Below are positions 11,106 through 22,419 of a DNA stretch of 64,000 bases, in pieces (the first letter of the stretch is position 1; each line of letters starts with the position of its first letter). The notes under the pieces were generated by a model. The model was not told the DNA's origin. It was given only the letters and a program-made list of their open reading frames with translations, and made no database searches. The stretch covers positions 74,032,400 to 74,096,399 of the forward strand of contig OY829328.1 of NCBI GenBank assembly GCA_963691655.1, read 5' to 3'. The position numbers and the translations under genes were made by a program. The stretch comes from Toxonevra muliebris. Taxonomy: Eukaryota; Arthropoda; Insecta; Diptera; Pallopteridae.

Positions 11106-11721
11106 TATCCTATTCACACGGAGCCCAAATTGAGCAATATCGGCATTCAATTTCAATTTGAAATTGTACTCATTCACATGGAGTTATTCTTGTTCTTACA
11201 CAATTTCATTTGACAGTTCAATGTTATTGTTTATAAAATAGCTCATAAAAATTACATTATTATATATTGTTTTAATATTTATGATAATATGGCGAAAACA
11301 ATAGAGAAGCTTTACGAAATATGTGGAGAATATTGCAGAATGTGTAAATTACATATGGAGAGAATCGTCGAATTGCGAAATCAGCAACTGATGTTTTTTA
11401 AAAGTTTGTGTGGAATCCTCAAACATATACGCAACTCCAGAGCCATTTCTTCCTCGCCCCACGCAATTTTGCTATTTTCGCCGACCATATCTCCGCCAAA
11501 AGTTGTTCCAGTATTTTGGATTACACACTTCTTTTTTGTACATTTCTTGTTGTTTTCGGATAGTAGCGCAATTTCAACACAATTTCGACAAAATTGAGCA
11601 AGGCAACTCAATTTCGTTTAACATTTATTTATATAACGAAATTTAGCAATTTCAACACAACTTCAGCTGAAATTGAGAAAAAACCGAAATTGCTCAATTT
11701 GAGGTCCGTGTGAATAGGGTA
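11106..11721. mobile_element. Harbinger-type MITE (TTA target duplication)
   Basis: 616 bp flanked by TTA (11103-11105 and 11722-11724). The terminal inverted repeat is TATCCTATTCACACGGA at the left and, on the other strand, TACCCTATTCACACGGA at the right, continuing into CAAATTGAGCAAT. Motif GAAATTG/CAATTTC recurs many times inside both ends. A 3-bp TTA duplication with such termini fits the PIF/Harbinger superfamily. An internal 102-codon frame at 11289 has no recognisable domain. Confidence 0.75.
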
Positions 11722-11724
11722 TTA

Positions 11725-12439
11725 AACGAATTTGAATTGCTTTAAGGGATATATTAATGTCCGTCGACGCCATTTTTTGTATATAGGAGTAGGAAGGAAT
11801 TTAGAAAAAAAGAAAGTTCTCGAACTCTATACTCATTATTCAAAATGAATTCTTTTTGAATTGTTCACTTCCGTTTTATTCACTGCTAATGCCACATAGT
11901 AACTGAATATCGAGTGCATAAATTTTTAAGAGTTGTTTACTTTTGTTTGCATTTTTGGAATGTCACTCCATGTTCCATGCTGGCAAACTGAAGACTATGA
12001 AATTTATTAAAGATGCTCCTTCTATTAGGAAGTAAGCGTCACAGAAAAAATATGCAAAAAAAAAGGATACTGCGTATTCTATGCACTATTACCTGCGTTA
12101 AACAGCTGCTTTCGCGCAAAATTGCAGTCCTTATCTACAGAGCAGTTGGTAGAGATATAAAACTTACACTGCACAGGATCATTTTTTTCTCTCTTGTTCA
12201 TAGATTTTTAAAGTAACAAAATACACGATTAGAAACTAATAATTTTTTCAGCAATGCAACACTTTTAGGAAAAAAATAATGTAAATGTCTTTTTCTAATA
12301 ATCACCAATAGTTTTTAATAACTAATTCAAAAGAAAAAAAAAGAAAATCAAAAAAAGTCAAATTTTATGACGACCGTTGACGCCGACAGTCAAAAATTAA
12401 TACTTTAAAATGGCGTGCTGCAGAAAACATTCAACTGCA
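11725..12439. other. Intergenic, no gene seen
   Basis: Unique-looking AT-rich sequence between two MITEs. A 67-codon frame at 12013 has no domain I recognise and is probably random. Confidence 0.4.
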
Positions 12440-12447
12440 GTTGCAAT

Positions 12448-12753
12448 CAGTGTTGTCCCTTAAAAATTTCAAATAGTGGTGGGTTGAGTTCAAAAATAAT
12501 GGTAGATTTAGAAAAAGGGTGGTAGATTTTTTCTTTTATAATACCACACTGACAAATCTCAATCTCAATACAAAAAAAAAAACAGTATTGTATTTTTTGT
12601 GCCAAAAAAAAATAATGCCAAAAAAGATAGCTATAACCAAAAATTGGTAGGTTTTAGGAAAATGAGAAATGATGATTGTGTGAAAGTGGTGTAAATCAAA
12701 AAAGCCGAAAAAAGTGGTAGATCTACCACAATTTTTGTAAAGTGACAGCACTG
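12448..12753. mobile_element. hAT-type MITE
   Basis: 306 bp starting CAGTGTTGTCCCTT and ending, on the other strand, CAGTGCTGTCACTT. The flanks GTTGCAAT and GTTACACT match at 6 of 8 positions, consistent with an old 8-bp target duplication. The motif GTGGTAGATTT is repeated internally. No coding capacity. Confidence 0.6.
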
Positions 12754-12917
12754 GTTACACTGCCGAGTATGCATTAGTGGATGTTGTTCTCTGGTTAATG
12801 TCCTGAAAAAGTGTATAAAAGAAGAAAAAAGGAAGAAACAGGGAGTGAGAAAGAGAGCGAGAAAGGCAGAGAGAGTTCTTTGTGTGTGTATGTTTGCATA
12901 GGTGAATGCATATATAC

Positions 12918-13977
12918 CAGGGCCGTAGCCAGAAATTTTTTTCGGGGGGCGGGGGGGTTTTCATTCGAAGAAAATATTCATAAATAATTTTTATCAAACC
13001 GATTTTTAAATACAATAAATTGAATCGGTGATACTTTTGATGGACTCTATAAAATTAAAATTTTAGGAAAAATTTTCCGATATTTTTTAATCTTAACCTC
13101 AAAAAAATGGCCAAAAGTGACAAAAAATTCACAGATTAATTAAATTTTTTTCAATAAATGTTATTTAATGTGCATTCTAATGCATTTTTTTTATCGTGAG
13201 GGACATAATTTCATTAACTCATTGACTTCCCACTACTGATGATGTACCCAACCTCAAAAAAATTACCAAAAATAGTAGAGGCTCATTTTTTCAAATGATC
13301 ACCATTGGTAATTTGAGCCATCAATGATAAGGAACCCGGATGAGGTTGGCTTATATTCCCTAAATTCGTGAAGTCACAGCATTAAAAGAGATCTTTCTAG
13401 TCATGATGCTCTGAGCAATAATGGGTTAAAAACTAATTACGTTTTAAAATTCTCTCCTAAAACTGCATGGGTTTTGCTTATAAGATGAAGTTTTTGCGAA
13501 AGAATTTTTCACGTTGAACACGAATCTGAGGTCAAAAACATCACGTCACGTTTTAGGAAAAAAGTGAGGTTCAAGCAAGTCTAATTTTACAAGGATCCGA
13601 TAATTTTTTCTATATTTATTAATTTTTTAACTTTTCAAACTGATTCAGGAAACTTTAAATCAAAAACAGATACTAACCTAGAAAAACTATGAATGCAGGA
13701 GTGCTCAGTATCACCTTCTCTTTTTGAATCCGTTGTCAAACCTCATGTCGAAGAAAACAAATCGGATTTGATCGCTTAGTGTAACTAAGATTTCAAATTT
13801 ATTTTTTATATTTGACTTTTTAGAAAAAAAAACCGATGGAAGTAAAAAATATGGTTAAATAGATTTTATTTTGACTTTTTTTCCATCCATTAGCAATTAA
13901 TCTCAAAAATTTGAATAAATTTTCCACATTTCGGGGGGGTCAGAACCCCCAAAACCTCCCCCCTAAATACGGCCTTG
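12918..13977. mobile_element. hAT-like element with G-rich termini
   Basis: 1060 bp bounded by CAGGGCCGTA and, on the other strand, CAAGGCCGTA. It is flanked by a perfect 8-bp direct repeat ATATATAC (12910-12917 and 13978-13985). Both subterminal regions carry runs of G on the same relative strand (CGGGGGGCGGGGGGG at the left; GGGGGGAGG and GGGGG runs on the complement at the right). The interior is AT-rich, with no recognisable transposase. Confidence 0.8.
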
Positions 13978-13985
13978 ATATATAC

Positions 13986-14586
13986 AACAAGTACAACATT
14001 ACAAAAAAAAAAAAAAACATTACAGAAACACACTGCATTGTTGATGCAAATCATGTTAAATGTCAAAATCATTTAATGTAAAAACAGGAGTTTGACATTC
14101 AACATACTCTTAAAAGAAACGAAATAGAAGACAATTTTGCCTGTCAACGCTACCTCGTATAATTTGTAATTTGTAAAAATGAAGGTTTATCAACGTCCTT
14201 TTACAAAGATCTTCCTGGCTTCTTTAATGTTTCTGTTCTATTGCGCTGGCACCAATAGATTAATATTTGGTTTTATTTACTTTTGGAATGCCATATGCTT
14301 TGGGAAGTAAAAGAAAAATTTTTAAATTAGGCAGATATTAGCAAAAAATAAGTCGTCACTTCTGCTTATTTCGTTTTATTAATTTCACTATGACCCACAT
14401 CAAAGATTTTGAACTTTTGATACATTTGATTAAAAATTTCGGAAAAGGATAAGCCTGGCGTACTTTTTTAATCTAATTTTCTTAAGAACTTGGCGTTGTG
14501 TACAATTTTTGTATTAACCAATAAAAACTCTATTTAGAAATCGTATTGCGGTTCGTGATACTTAAAGTTTTAACAGAACGCTCGTT
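13986..14586. other. Intergenic, no gene seen
   Basis: AT-rich sequence between the hAT-like element and the Tc1-like element. No motif stands out. Confidence 0.4.
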
Positions 14587-14588
14587 TA

Positions 14589-15884
14589 AAGCGCGGTTCA
14601 CGCCAAATTGGCACGCTTTGTTGTGGTCGCCATGTCGCGCCTAGTCATAAGAACAACAAATTTTTTACTGGGATTTGTTTACAATACCGTTACCGTTAGT
14701 TGATAAATTTTTTTTCATATTAATTGATCGCAAGTTGGTGATTGTGTGCACAATGGAAGCTGCAAATAGAAAATTGATTGTGAACAAATTTATTGAAAAT
14801 CCGTCGTGGTGTGGTTCAAAGATTGCGAAAGTGTTAAATATCTTCAAAAGAACGGTATGTAGAGTTATAAAACGATATAAAGAAACTCTTAGTGTTGAAA
14901 GAGCTAAAAAAGTTGTGAACAAAACGTCAACCACCAACCTAAAATTAAAGGCAAAGATCTTGAGGTCCATCAAATGCAATCCCGAAATATCGGATAGCGA
15001 TCGTCCCAAAAAATTCAATACCAGCAAAAGTACTGCTAGACGAATACGCATAAAAGCTGGGCTAAAGTGCTATCGTGCCATAAAATATCCAAATAGAACA
15101 GACAAACAGAATTTGCTGGCCAAAAAACGTGCTCGTCTTCTTTATAATAATGTTTTGACCAAATTCAATGGATGCATTATTGTGGATGACGAATCATACG
15201 TAAAATTTGATCTTAAACAGCTTCCAGGTCAAAAATTTTATATGGCAACGAATCGTGGTAATGTACCCTCAAAATTCAAGTACATAAAAATGGATAAATT
15301 TGCAAAGAAAGCAATGGTGTGGCAGGCTATTTGCAGCTGTGGTCTCAAATCCAGGGCATTTGTGACATCCTCTTCTATGACGTCTGATATTTACATCAAA
15401 GAGTGCCTTTCGAAACGACTATTGCCAATTGTTCGTCACCACCATTCGCCAGTGAAGTTTTGGCCTGATTTAGCCAGTTGCCACTACTCTAAGAAAACCA
15501 TGGATTGGTATCAGACAAATAAAGTAGTGCCCAAATATATGAATCCACCCAATTGCCCCTTCGACCGATCGAAAAATACTGCGCTGTTACAAAATATAAG
15601 TTGGAGAAAAAATGCAGGTATTGTCAAAAATGTGAATTCAATGTTACTAAAACGGAACCAAATAGCCGCAAAAGTATCCAGAGCGGATGTTCAAAGGTTG
15701 ATGGGGTCCATTAAAAGGAATACCCGGAACTTTTTGCACAACAAAGAAATTTAAATCTTTTAATATTATAGTTTTAAAACACAATACTAAACTTATCATT
15801 TAATGCATTATTTGTTATTCTGAGTGTTCTGGTTAAAAAGATACAGCAACTTTCCTGAGTGCCAATTTTGCGTGAACCGCGCTT
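14589..15884 (+). mobile_element. Tc1-like element, complete with terminal repeats
   Basis: 1296 bp flanked by TA on both sides (14587-14588 and 15885-15886). The 26-bp terminal inverted repeats start AAGCGCGGTTCACGC and differ at one position (CCAAATTGGCAC versus CAAAATTGGCAC). The TA duplication and the DDE transposase inside place it in the Tc1/mariner (IS630) superfamily. The structure is complete, so it arrived by transposition and decayed in place. Confidence 0.92.
14753..15754 (+). pseudogene. Tc1-like DDE transposase with compensated frameshift
   Basis: The frame is open for 333 codons from ATG at 14753; a longer frame from 14675 starts with TTG and is not used. Residues ~1-110 form the helix-turn-helix DNA-binding region. 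The first catalytic aspartate is D146 in VDDESYVKF and the second is D239 in WPDLASCHY. The third acidic residue is missing in this frame (NCPFDRSKN). The expected RPIEKY block is readable at 15562-15579 in another frame, so one base was lost near the C run 15556-15559. The C-terminal block KVSRADVQRLMGSIKR is back in the original frame, so a second indel compensates between ~15580 and ~15650. With the block restored, the spacing would be DD34E. As it stands, the protein should be inactive. Confidence 0.85.
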
Positions 15885-16214
15885 TACAGCATACTCATAA
15901 GTAAAAAAAAGAACAATATCAACCCTTCCCTGCCCTTGCTGCCATATATGGTCCCACCACTTTAGGCGGTAATAGAAGCGCCATCTTACGTCCAACATCC
16001 AAAACACAATATATGTATTGCAGATTGTAGCTTTCGTTAACGACGAGCATATATAACGATATTAGAAAATGCCAGCTTTTGAAAGTTACTGCTATTTTTA
16101 TGTGAAAAATACGTTTTTCGGACACAAGTAAGGTTTTTGATTTTCAAAAAGCAATAACTCTAAGAAATTTCGCGAATTTCAACATAAAAAAAAATATTAT
16201 TGTGTTGCTAAAGG

Positions 16215-16310
16215 GTTTTTTTTAACGAGGAGTAAAAGCATTAAAAGCCGAAAGTCAGTGCGGGACTTTCACCCGCCAAACATCTCCTCTCGTCCGACGG
16301 AAAGCGGAAA
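16215..16310 (-). mobile_element. Short retroposed fragment with 13-bp target duplication
   Basis: A 96-bp insert between perfect copies of GTGTTGCTAAAGG (16202-16214 and 16311-16323). Read on the minus strand it ends in an A run (CGTTAAAAAAAAC) and contains a potential stem GGCGGG...CCCGC. This is the pattern of a severely 5'-truncated LINE or SINE 3' end. The family is not identified. Confidence 0.65.
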
Positions 16311-16474
16311 GTGTTGCTAAAGGTGTGTTGATTGTTATGTGAGTACTTCGAAATAATATTTAAAAAAATATAAAATTTTTGTTTCCAACAGTTAGGACTA
16401 TATATGGTTTCTTGGGCAGTGTTTAGTATTTGGTGAACTTTGGTGCATTTTACAATTTTTACTACAAATTCGGA

Positions 16475-16815
16475 ATGGAGCGACAAATGGACGATGAAGA
16501 ATGGAATAAACAAGTGAATGATTATGCCTGGTGTAAAAGTGAAGATAATGAAGGTTGGGTTTTCGGAGGATGATTTTTACTGCTCGAGGTCGTCCTTGGG
16601 AAGGGGTATTAGAAGCAAAACGATCCAAGCCAAATACATTTCATATTCCATCGGCAGACATTAAGCTGAGAGGGCACCTCTCGAAAATGAAGCCAGCCTC
16701 TGAGGGATGATTCAAATCCAAAGTTCCTGGTTGTGGTAAACGTACTATAACATTTTTTACTAAATGTGATATTCAATTATGCTATAAAGGCGAACGAAAT
16801 TGCTTTTAAACATTT
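16475..16815 (+). pseudogene. Possible piggyBac transposase-like relic
   Basis: An acidic N-terminal frame of 32 codons (MERQMDDEEWNKQ...) ends in a stop. Further on, one frame with two stops reads ARGRPWEGVLEAKRS, then PGCGKRTITFFTKCDIQLCY and NCF.TFH. The pattern C...T.F..KC....LC....CF..FH resembles the C-terminal cysteine-rich domain of piggyBac transposases and their domesticated relatives. The middle of such a protein (the DDD catalytic core) is absent. The call rests on this short motif only; a zinc-finger relic of another family is the alternative. Confidence 0.35.
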
Positions 16816-16940
16816 CACACAGAATAATTGGTATAAATTTTCATTTCTGGTTATTTTTCTTAATAAAGAGATTTAAAAAAAAAAAAGTTATACAACTATA
16901 TATGATCCTCAAGGTAATTTCAGATTTCAACACTTCTAAT

Positions 16941-17770
16941 TAGTGCCCTACCGAAGGTGATTTTTTGGCCGAAGCCGAACTTCGGCTATACATCTAACCT
17001 TCGGCTGAAGCCGTTTAAATTCCTAGCTACTTACAGCTAGTTATTTTATCTGGTTAGTATGACGGGAAGTATTTTATTTTTATCTCAAATTCAAACAAAA
17101 TAATTAATTTTGCTGTTTTTGACAAATTTTGACTTTAACTGTCGCTAACATCATAATAACACATAACTAATGAATTTTTTTAAAAGCTGAGGAAATTCCA
17201 TAAACAATGTAATAAAATGTAGTAACAAAAAACTATTGAAAATTCAATTTTTGGGATAGTTTTATTGTTAAGTCATTAAAAGTTTGTATTTTTATCTATC
17301 TTGTTTTGAAAATGAGTATTTGATTTTTGTCATTTTTTTTAACTATTTCAATTCAAATAAAACACATTGAGAGATATCACAATGATCCTGGTTCGGACGG
17401 AGTAGAACTACAGATCCATTGAAGATACGGTGAAAATTTATGCGCAATCAGTTCATTAGTTTTGGTTCATGGCAGCCATTTCGAAAAATGCTGTTTTGAG
17501 GTTGTAAATCTGTGGGTTACTTCAAAAGTAAAAATGGAACAAGCAAACGGAGAAAATATAACACAGAAATTGTAATGTAAATACTTTATATAAACACTTC
17601 ATATTTATTTATTTGTATAAATTTTTACTGCCAATCTATAGTAAAAATTATTATAAAATAAAATGCTTATAATCTTCGGCTTCGGCTACTTTTTGCCGAA
17701 GCCGAAACCGAAGGTGCAATTTTAGGCCGAATAGCCGAAGAACCGAAGCCGAATAATCGGTCGGACACTA
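16941..17770. mobile_element. hAT-type element with GCCGAA-rich ends
   Basis: 830 bp flanked by a perfect 8-bp direct repeat CTTCTAAT (16933-16940 and 17771-17778). The termini are TAGTGCCCTACCGA and, on the other strand, TAGTGTCCGACCGA. Both subterminal regions contain many copies of CTTCGGC/GCCGAAG in both orientations, giving strong hairpin potential. The interior is AT-rich, with no recognisable protein. Confidence 0.8.
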
Positions 17771-17878
17771 CTTCTAATTAAGATATTGAAAAAGTCATCG
17801 AACAAAAGTTGCTCAGAATGAAGAATGCTATCCTTTAATATTTTTTTAAACCAAATTTGCGTTGTCGTGCAGGGAAGG

Positions 17879-18258
17879 GTTAAAAGACAATCGCATTTAC
17901 AGATTGCAATAAACTACCACTCGTTAGAACACAATAACGATATATTTTCTACTCACGAAGAGAGTTCATAAGATAACGTTATGATTTTTTTACACAAGAA
18001 AAAATATTAAATAACAGTTATTTCTGCATGCTGAACTGAAAATTTGTCATCTTTTTGTGAGAAAATCGCATTTAAAGTTATCAATGATGTACCACTCCGT
18101 AGAACTCAATAAAGGCAAATAATTTTCTCCTGGGAAAAGTTTATAAGATACTGTTATGATTTTTTTTACAGATGATAAAAAATTAAATAAAATTTTGTTC
18201 TGCATACTTAACTCAAATTTTTTTTTTAGATTATGACAGTCTTACAGAAAATGAGCGA
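17879..18258. repeat. Two-unit tandem duplication ending in a MITE-like terminus
   Basis: Units of about 175 bp (17881-18050 and 18060-18225) share AATCGCATTTA, ACCACTC.GTAGAAC, TTCATAAGATA.CGTTATGATTTTTT and TCTGCAT. The right end, TTATGACAGTCTTACAG then AAATGAGCGA before TA (18259-18260), matches the terminal inverted repeat of the MITE at 40506-40741. I see no matching left terminus, so this is probably a truncated longer relative. Confidence 0.6.
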
Positions 18259-18260
18259 TA

Positions 18261-19360
18261 TGTAAGTACATCAAGGTGTACTGGCGCCATAAACCGTTTT
18301 TTGATTACGAACACTCCTCGGATCCGTTAAAGCATCAGAAAATTAAATATATGATTTTTGTGGCGAAAATTACTCTAAAGCGTTTACTTTAATCGCTCAT
18401 AAATCAAGCTTTTTCATCTGATTTTGACATACATATAATGGCTTGTTAGAAAGGTCTCAATGAGATCAATGAGGTTGGTGTAAAACCAACAACAAAAAGT
18501 TTTCCCTACAGAAATTGTATTTTTTTTTGTGAAAAACTTAAAATTTTTTCAGAACTTCATAAAATGATTTATGGCGCTTAACTCTCAATAACCCAATTCA
18601 CCCAAATGACTCAATCACTGATTTTGTGGGGGCAAAACTTTTTTCCATCGTCTTTAAAATACAGCAGCAGTGACAGCAGCTTTTGGAAAGATGTACTGAA
18701 TCAGGTTTTGATTGACTTACTTTTCTAATTATTAAATAACAAATCCCATATGAAGGCGGGCATCTTATAAATATTTTCTTTCTTCTCTTTTCAGGTAAGT
18801 TCTTAAGCTTTAGAATAAGTATTAAGTACTAGTTCTGCTGTCCGGTCCGCTAACAAAGTTTGGGTAATGCGTAATTTTATTAAAACTCGACCCAGATGGC
18901 ACAATCTCCGTGAGTCTTGCTTTTCGAATATCGATATTCTAGACACTTCTCAAATGTATCTTTTTTCACAAATATTTTTAAAATTGTTATTGTTTAGTGT
19001 CATCTAAAGGACAACTTGAAAATTTTTTTATTTAATTGCACTTCTTACTTCATAACAAATAAATAGAAAATAGCAGCAAAAAAGAAAAACGGTAAAAAAA
19101 AAAATAGCAAAACACAAGTAGTAACAAAGTAGCAAAATAGTAGTAAAAAAAAAAGTATTAAAAAAGTAATTGTACAAATTTTCTGTATTAGACAGTACAT
19201 ACTGCATTTTGCATATTTGCAACATAATATTGTACTTTTAATTTTTTATAATAAATGGCAGTAAATACACTTTGTTTTGAATAAAAAAGACTTTCGGTAA
19301 AAATTATTTTAGTGAGCTTAAGAAGTCATTCAAAGTGCAAGTGATTTTGGTTGCAAATGA
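18261..19360. other. Intergenic, no gene seen
   Basis: AT-rich sequence with a run of A-rich tracts near 19075-19170. No motif or coding frame supports a gene. Confidence 0.4.
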
Positions 19361-19364
19361 TATG

Positions 19365-19745
19365 ACTGGCACTGTATATGGCTCCAGAGATATACCGTAC
19401 TACAAATAGTTCCTGAGATATCTTGTCACGAATAATCAGGTCATATGGGAGGTGCAACACCCCCCTTTCCAATCTCACACAAATCTTTTCTGTAGTATGA
19501 CTTTGTCAAACAACGTCCTTGTACGTAATTTCAGTACTATATTGTGTATGGTTCCAGAGATATACTCAAATAAGCATATGATTTATATGGGAGGTACTAC
19601 GCTCACTTTTCCAAGCCCAGCTTAATTTTTCCCACAGAATCCTGTGAACAAATATTACTTTCGTACCAAAACTTACTACTGTACTACAAACAGTTCCTGA
19701 GAAGAAAATTCAGGTTTTTACCAGGTACCAGGCCTACTTTTGCAA
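19365..19745. repeat. Degenerate tandem repeat, about three units
   Basis: Segments of roughly 130 bp recur with the motifs TATGGNTCCAGAGATATAC, TACTACAAA.AGTTCCTGAGA and ATATGGGAGGT followed by CACTTTTCCAA-type sequence. Units are diverged and partly interrupted. The flank at 19800-19860 (CTCAACCGCCCATTTTT) looks like a dispersed repeat but I cannot name it. Confidence 0.45.
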
Positions 19746-19984
19746 TCTACATTATGAATGTTAACGTGGACTTCAAGCCTGATAACAAATACATTGCGTA
19801 CGCTTCAGCTCAATCGGATGATTAGTTTTTGAGTTTATCGCTCTCAACCGCCCATTTTTATATATAAAGATTTTACTTTAAGCCTAAAATTGTGCAACAC
19901 ATAATTTCTATATTAAAAACGGTTATGGAATATACTTGCATATCAATGGAATAGTGGAACATATCAAAAAGGAAAAGGAAATTG

Positions 19985-20385
19985 GGTACTTCAAGGCGGC
20001 AAGGCCGTTAACGTGAAAGTCACTTGTGCAGTAAGTTAAAAGAAGAAAATAGAAAAATAATTTTGGACTGCTCTTCTCAATCTAAGATCTACTAACTCAA
20101 AAATCTCTTTATATTTCGTTAGTAAGAAGTTGCTTGGACTATTGTTCACTAATTTGGAATCCTTTATTTGAAATTCATTTCAATAAAATTGAAACAGTAC
20201 GAAAAATGTTTACGAGATTCGCTCTGTATAAGCTGACGTAAATTGCCTGGTCTACAGTCTTTGAAAGACAGAAGAACCTAACTTTCGCTCATGTTTGCCT
20301 TCAATATCATTAATGGTAAATTAAATTGTTTAGAATTATCTAATTTGTTCAGTTTTTACATTCCACCTTGATGATGACACCGCTG
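19985..20385 (+). mobile_element. Non-LTR reverse transcriptase C-terminal fragment, copy 2
   Basis: Nearly the same sequence as the fragment at 10404-10815, but on the opposite strand. It reads ISIKLKQYEKCL, QSLKDRRT and KLNCLELSNLFSFYIPP with stops and shifts between. Homology begins in both copies around GAAATTGGGTACTTCAAGG and ends at the FSFY(V/I)PP tail, 9-10 kb apart in inverted orientation. Confidence 0.7.
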
Positions 20386-21231
20386 TCTTATTCGGTGTCG
20401 TATCCTCTCATTTTTCCTTAAAAATTATAGGACATTATGATTATACGACAGTGTATGACAGCTTGTGAATCGGCCAATTGTATTGTTTCATTGTATAGTT
20501 TAATTTAATTTATAGCTTATTCTTTCCTAATTAAAATTGTAAAATAATAGGTGTTTTTCTTGTTTAACTTTAGAAGGGACACATTTTTTTTTTTTTTTGT
20601 TTTTTTTTTTTTTTCTCTGCTTATATCGAAATTTTATTTAAAGAAAATATGTAAAGATAACATTTTATTTATGAAACTATTTATCAATAAAACTTTGCAG
20701 ATCATTTTTAGAGATAAGCTAATTCAGGTATTAGATCACGATCACATCATGGGTACGAGTTGTTGCTTCAATATAAAGTGAAAAATTAAGAGAGATAGCA
20801 AGAGAGTGAAATTTGATCGGCACGATCACCAAATGGTTTGGCTGTCGATGCCGAATCATGAGATCAAACCAGTGTTAACTTTTAGAAATTATTCAGAATA
20901 ATTGTCTTTTAGGAACACTTTTGGTGAACATGTATGCAAAAAGGAAAAAAAATGCTTAATAGCAACGCTCGTCATTCTTGTCATACTCGTTTGCCCATAA
21001 AATTTTGCAAAAAGTTAACAAAAGCTAATTTTTAATTACTTTTATTTATATGTCAATCAATTTAGTTCACAAATTTTGCACAAAAACAAACAAAAAATGA
21101 CTACGAAATTTAAATAAAGTAGTAACAAAAAAGTATTAACACAATACAAAAATGTACTATTGATCGGCGATCAGAGAGTTGAAAAATGAAAAAGAGAGCG
21201 TAAAAAGAGACGTGATCGGCGATCATTTGAT
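20386..21231. other. AT-rich intergenic with GATC-type palindromes
   Basis: No gene. The palindrome TGATCGGCGATCA occurs twice (21161-21173 and 21213-21225), with related GATCACGATCAC near 20735. These might belong to an old MITE, but I could not define its ends. Confidence 0.4.
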
Positions 21232-21239
21232 CGTCTACA

Positions 21240-22395
21240 CAGTGTTGTCATATTTTTTTGGGCAAAAACTGTAAAAACTAAATACAAAAACTGTATTTTG
21301 GAAAAAAAAAAAACTGTAACCTATAAAAACGAAAAAAACGAAACTAGAGTCTGAATTTGAAAAGTTTTTCAGTCACTTGCCCATCATTCCACCACACATT
21401 CAAAATTTAATAGGTCCAATAATAGAATATTTTCCGCATGTTTGGGAGAGGCTATGCTTTCTTGAACGGGACAGAAATTTAAACCCTATAACCTAATACA
21501 ATAATGGTGCAAAATTTGGAAAAAAAAGTTCGCTCATTAGGCATGATTCGATGATTCGGAAATAAAAAACAAACGAACATACAAACGTTGTATTAATATT
21601 AAAACAGTTCTTATAACACTTTCACCAAAAAAAAAAAAAAAAAATTTATTTATTTGATTTGCACTATTTATCATAACTACAACAACAATCAGCCATCAGA
21701 CTGTTTTTGTTTGAAAAAATAGCGTCTAACTGGTGTCAGATTCTACTCGCAAAAATGCTCTGAAATAGTTAAAATTAATTTATTGAAATAAATATGTAAT
21801 AATATTAAAAAAAGTAAAAACTGATTCCTTTAAAATTACGTAAAATAAGTCAATAAAAAAAGAAACAAATTCATTTAAAAATGTATAAAGCAAATATATG
21901 TTATTATTATTATTATTATTAATAAGAAACACGAAACAACATTCTTGTTATGACCACTTAAAAAATTAAATAAACATTCCTGGGTCCGATTTTTTGAGTA
22001 GTCATAGTTCACCAGTAATCAATACAACAATTTTAAAAGCTCTAAAAATGGTTTCATCAAATTTCTTGTACATTTCTCTTGATGCCACAAAATTTGATAA
22101 ATTTTATAAATTTTTTTAAGTAAGTCTGTTGTTCTTTTCAACTAATTTTTGAATTTTAGTTTTGTTGGTATTAATTTGGAGAAATATTCTTTCCACATTC
22201 GCTACCTGCAAGTGCTACCCTGAAATACTGTTATATTTTTATGATAACCAAAACATATTTAAGTTTATTCTGCATATTATTGCAAAAACTTTAAAATTGG
22301 GGAGTAAACTGTAATATTTGAGGGAAATCTGTAAGACTGCATCCCGATCGAAAAAACTGTAATTTACAGATAAATCTGTCAATATGGCACCGCTG
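21240..22395 (-). mobile_element. hAT element with relic of the dimerisation domain
   Basis: 1156 bp flanked by a perfect 8-bp duplication CGTCTACA (21232-21239 and 22396-22403). The termini are CAGTGTTGTCATATT and, on the other strand, CAGCGGTGCCATATT. On the minus strand at about 22130-22205 it encodes ANVERIFLQINTNKTKIQKL, which matches the S/AN.ERxFS...NxxKxxxRxxL core of the hAT transposase C-terminal dimerisation domain. The rest of the transposase is unreadable. A shorter relative is at 24684-24985. Confidence 0.85.
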
Positions 22396-22419
22396 CGTCT
22401 ACATAACATCGCCCTTAGC

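Noticed and set aside
14675..14752. N-terminal extension of the Tc1-like transposase
   Set aside because: The frame opens with TTG. The ATG at 14753 gives the expected family length and start.
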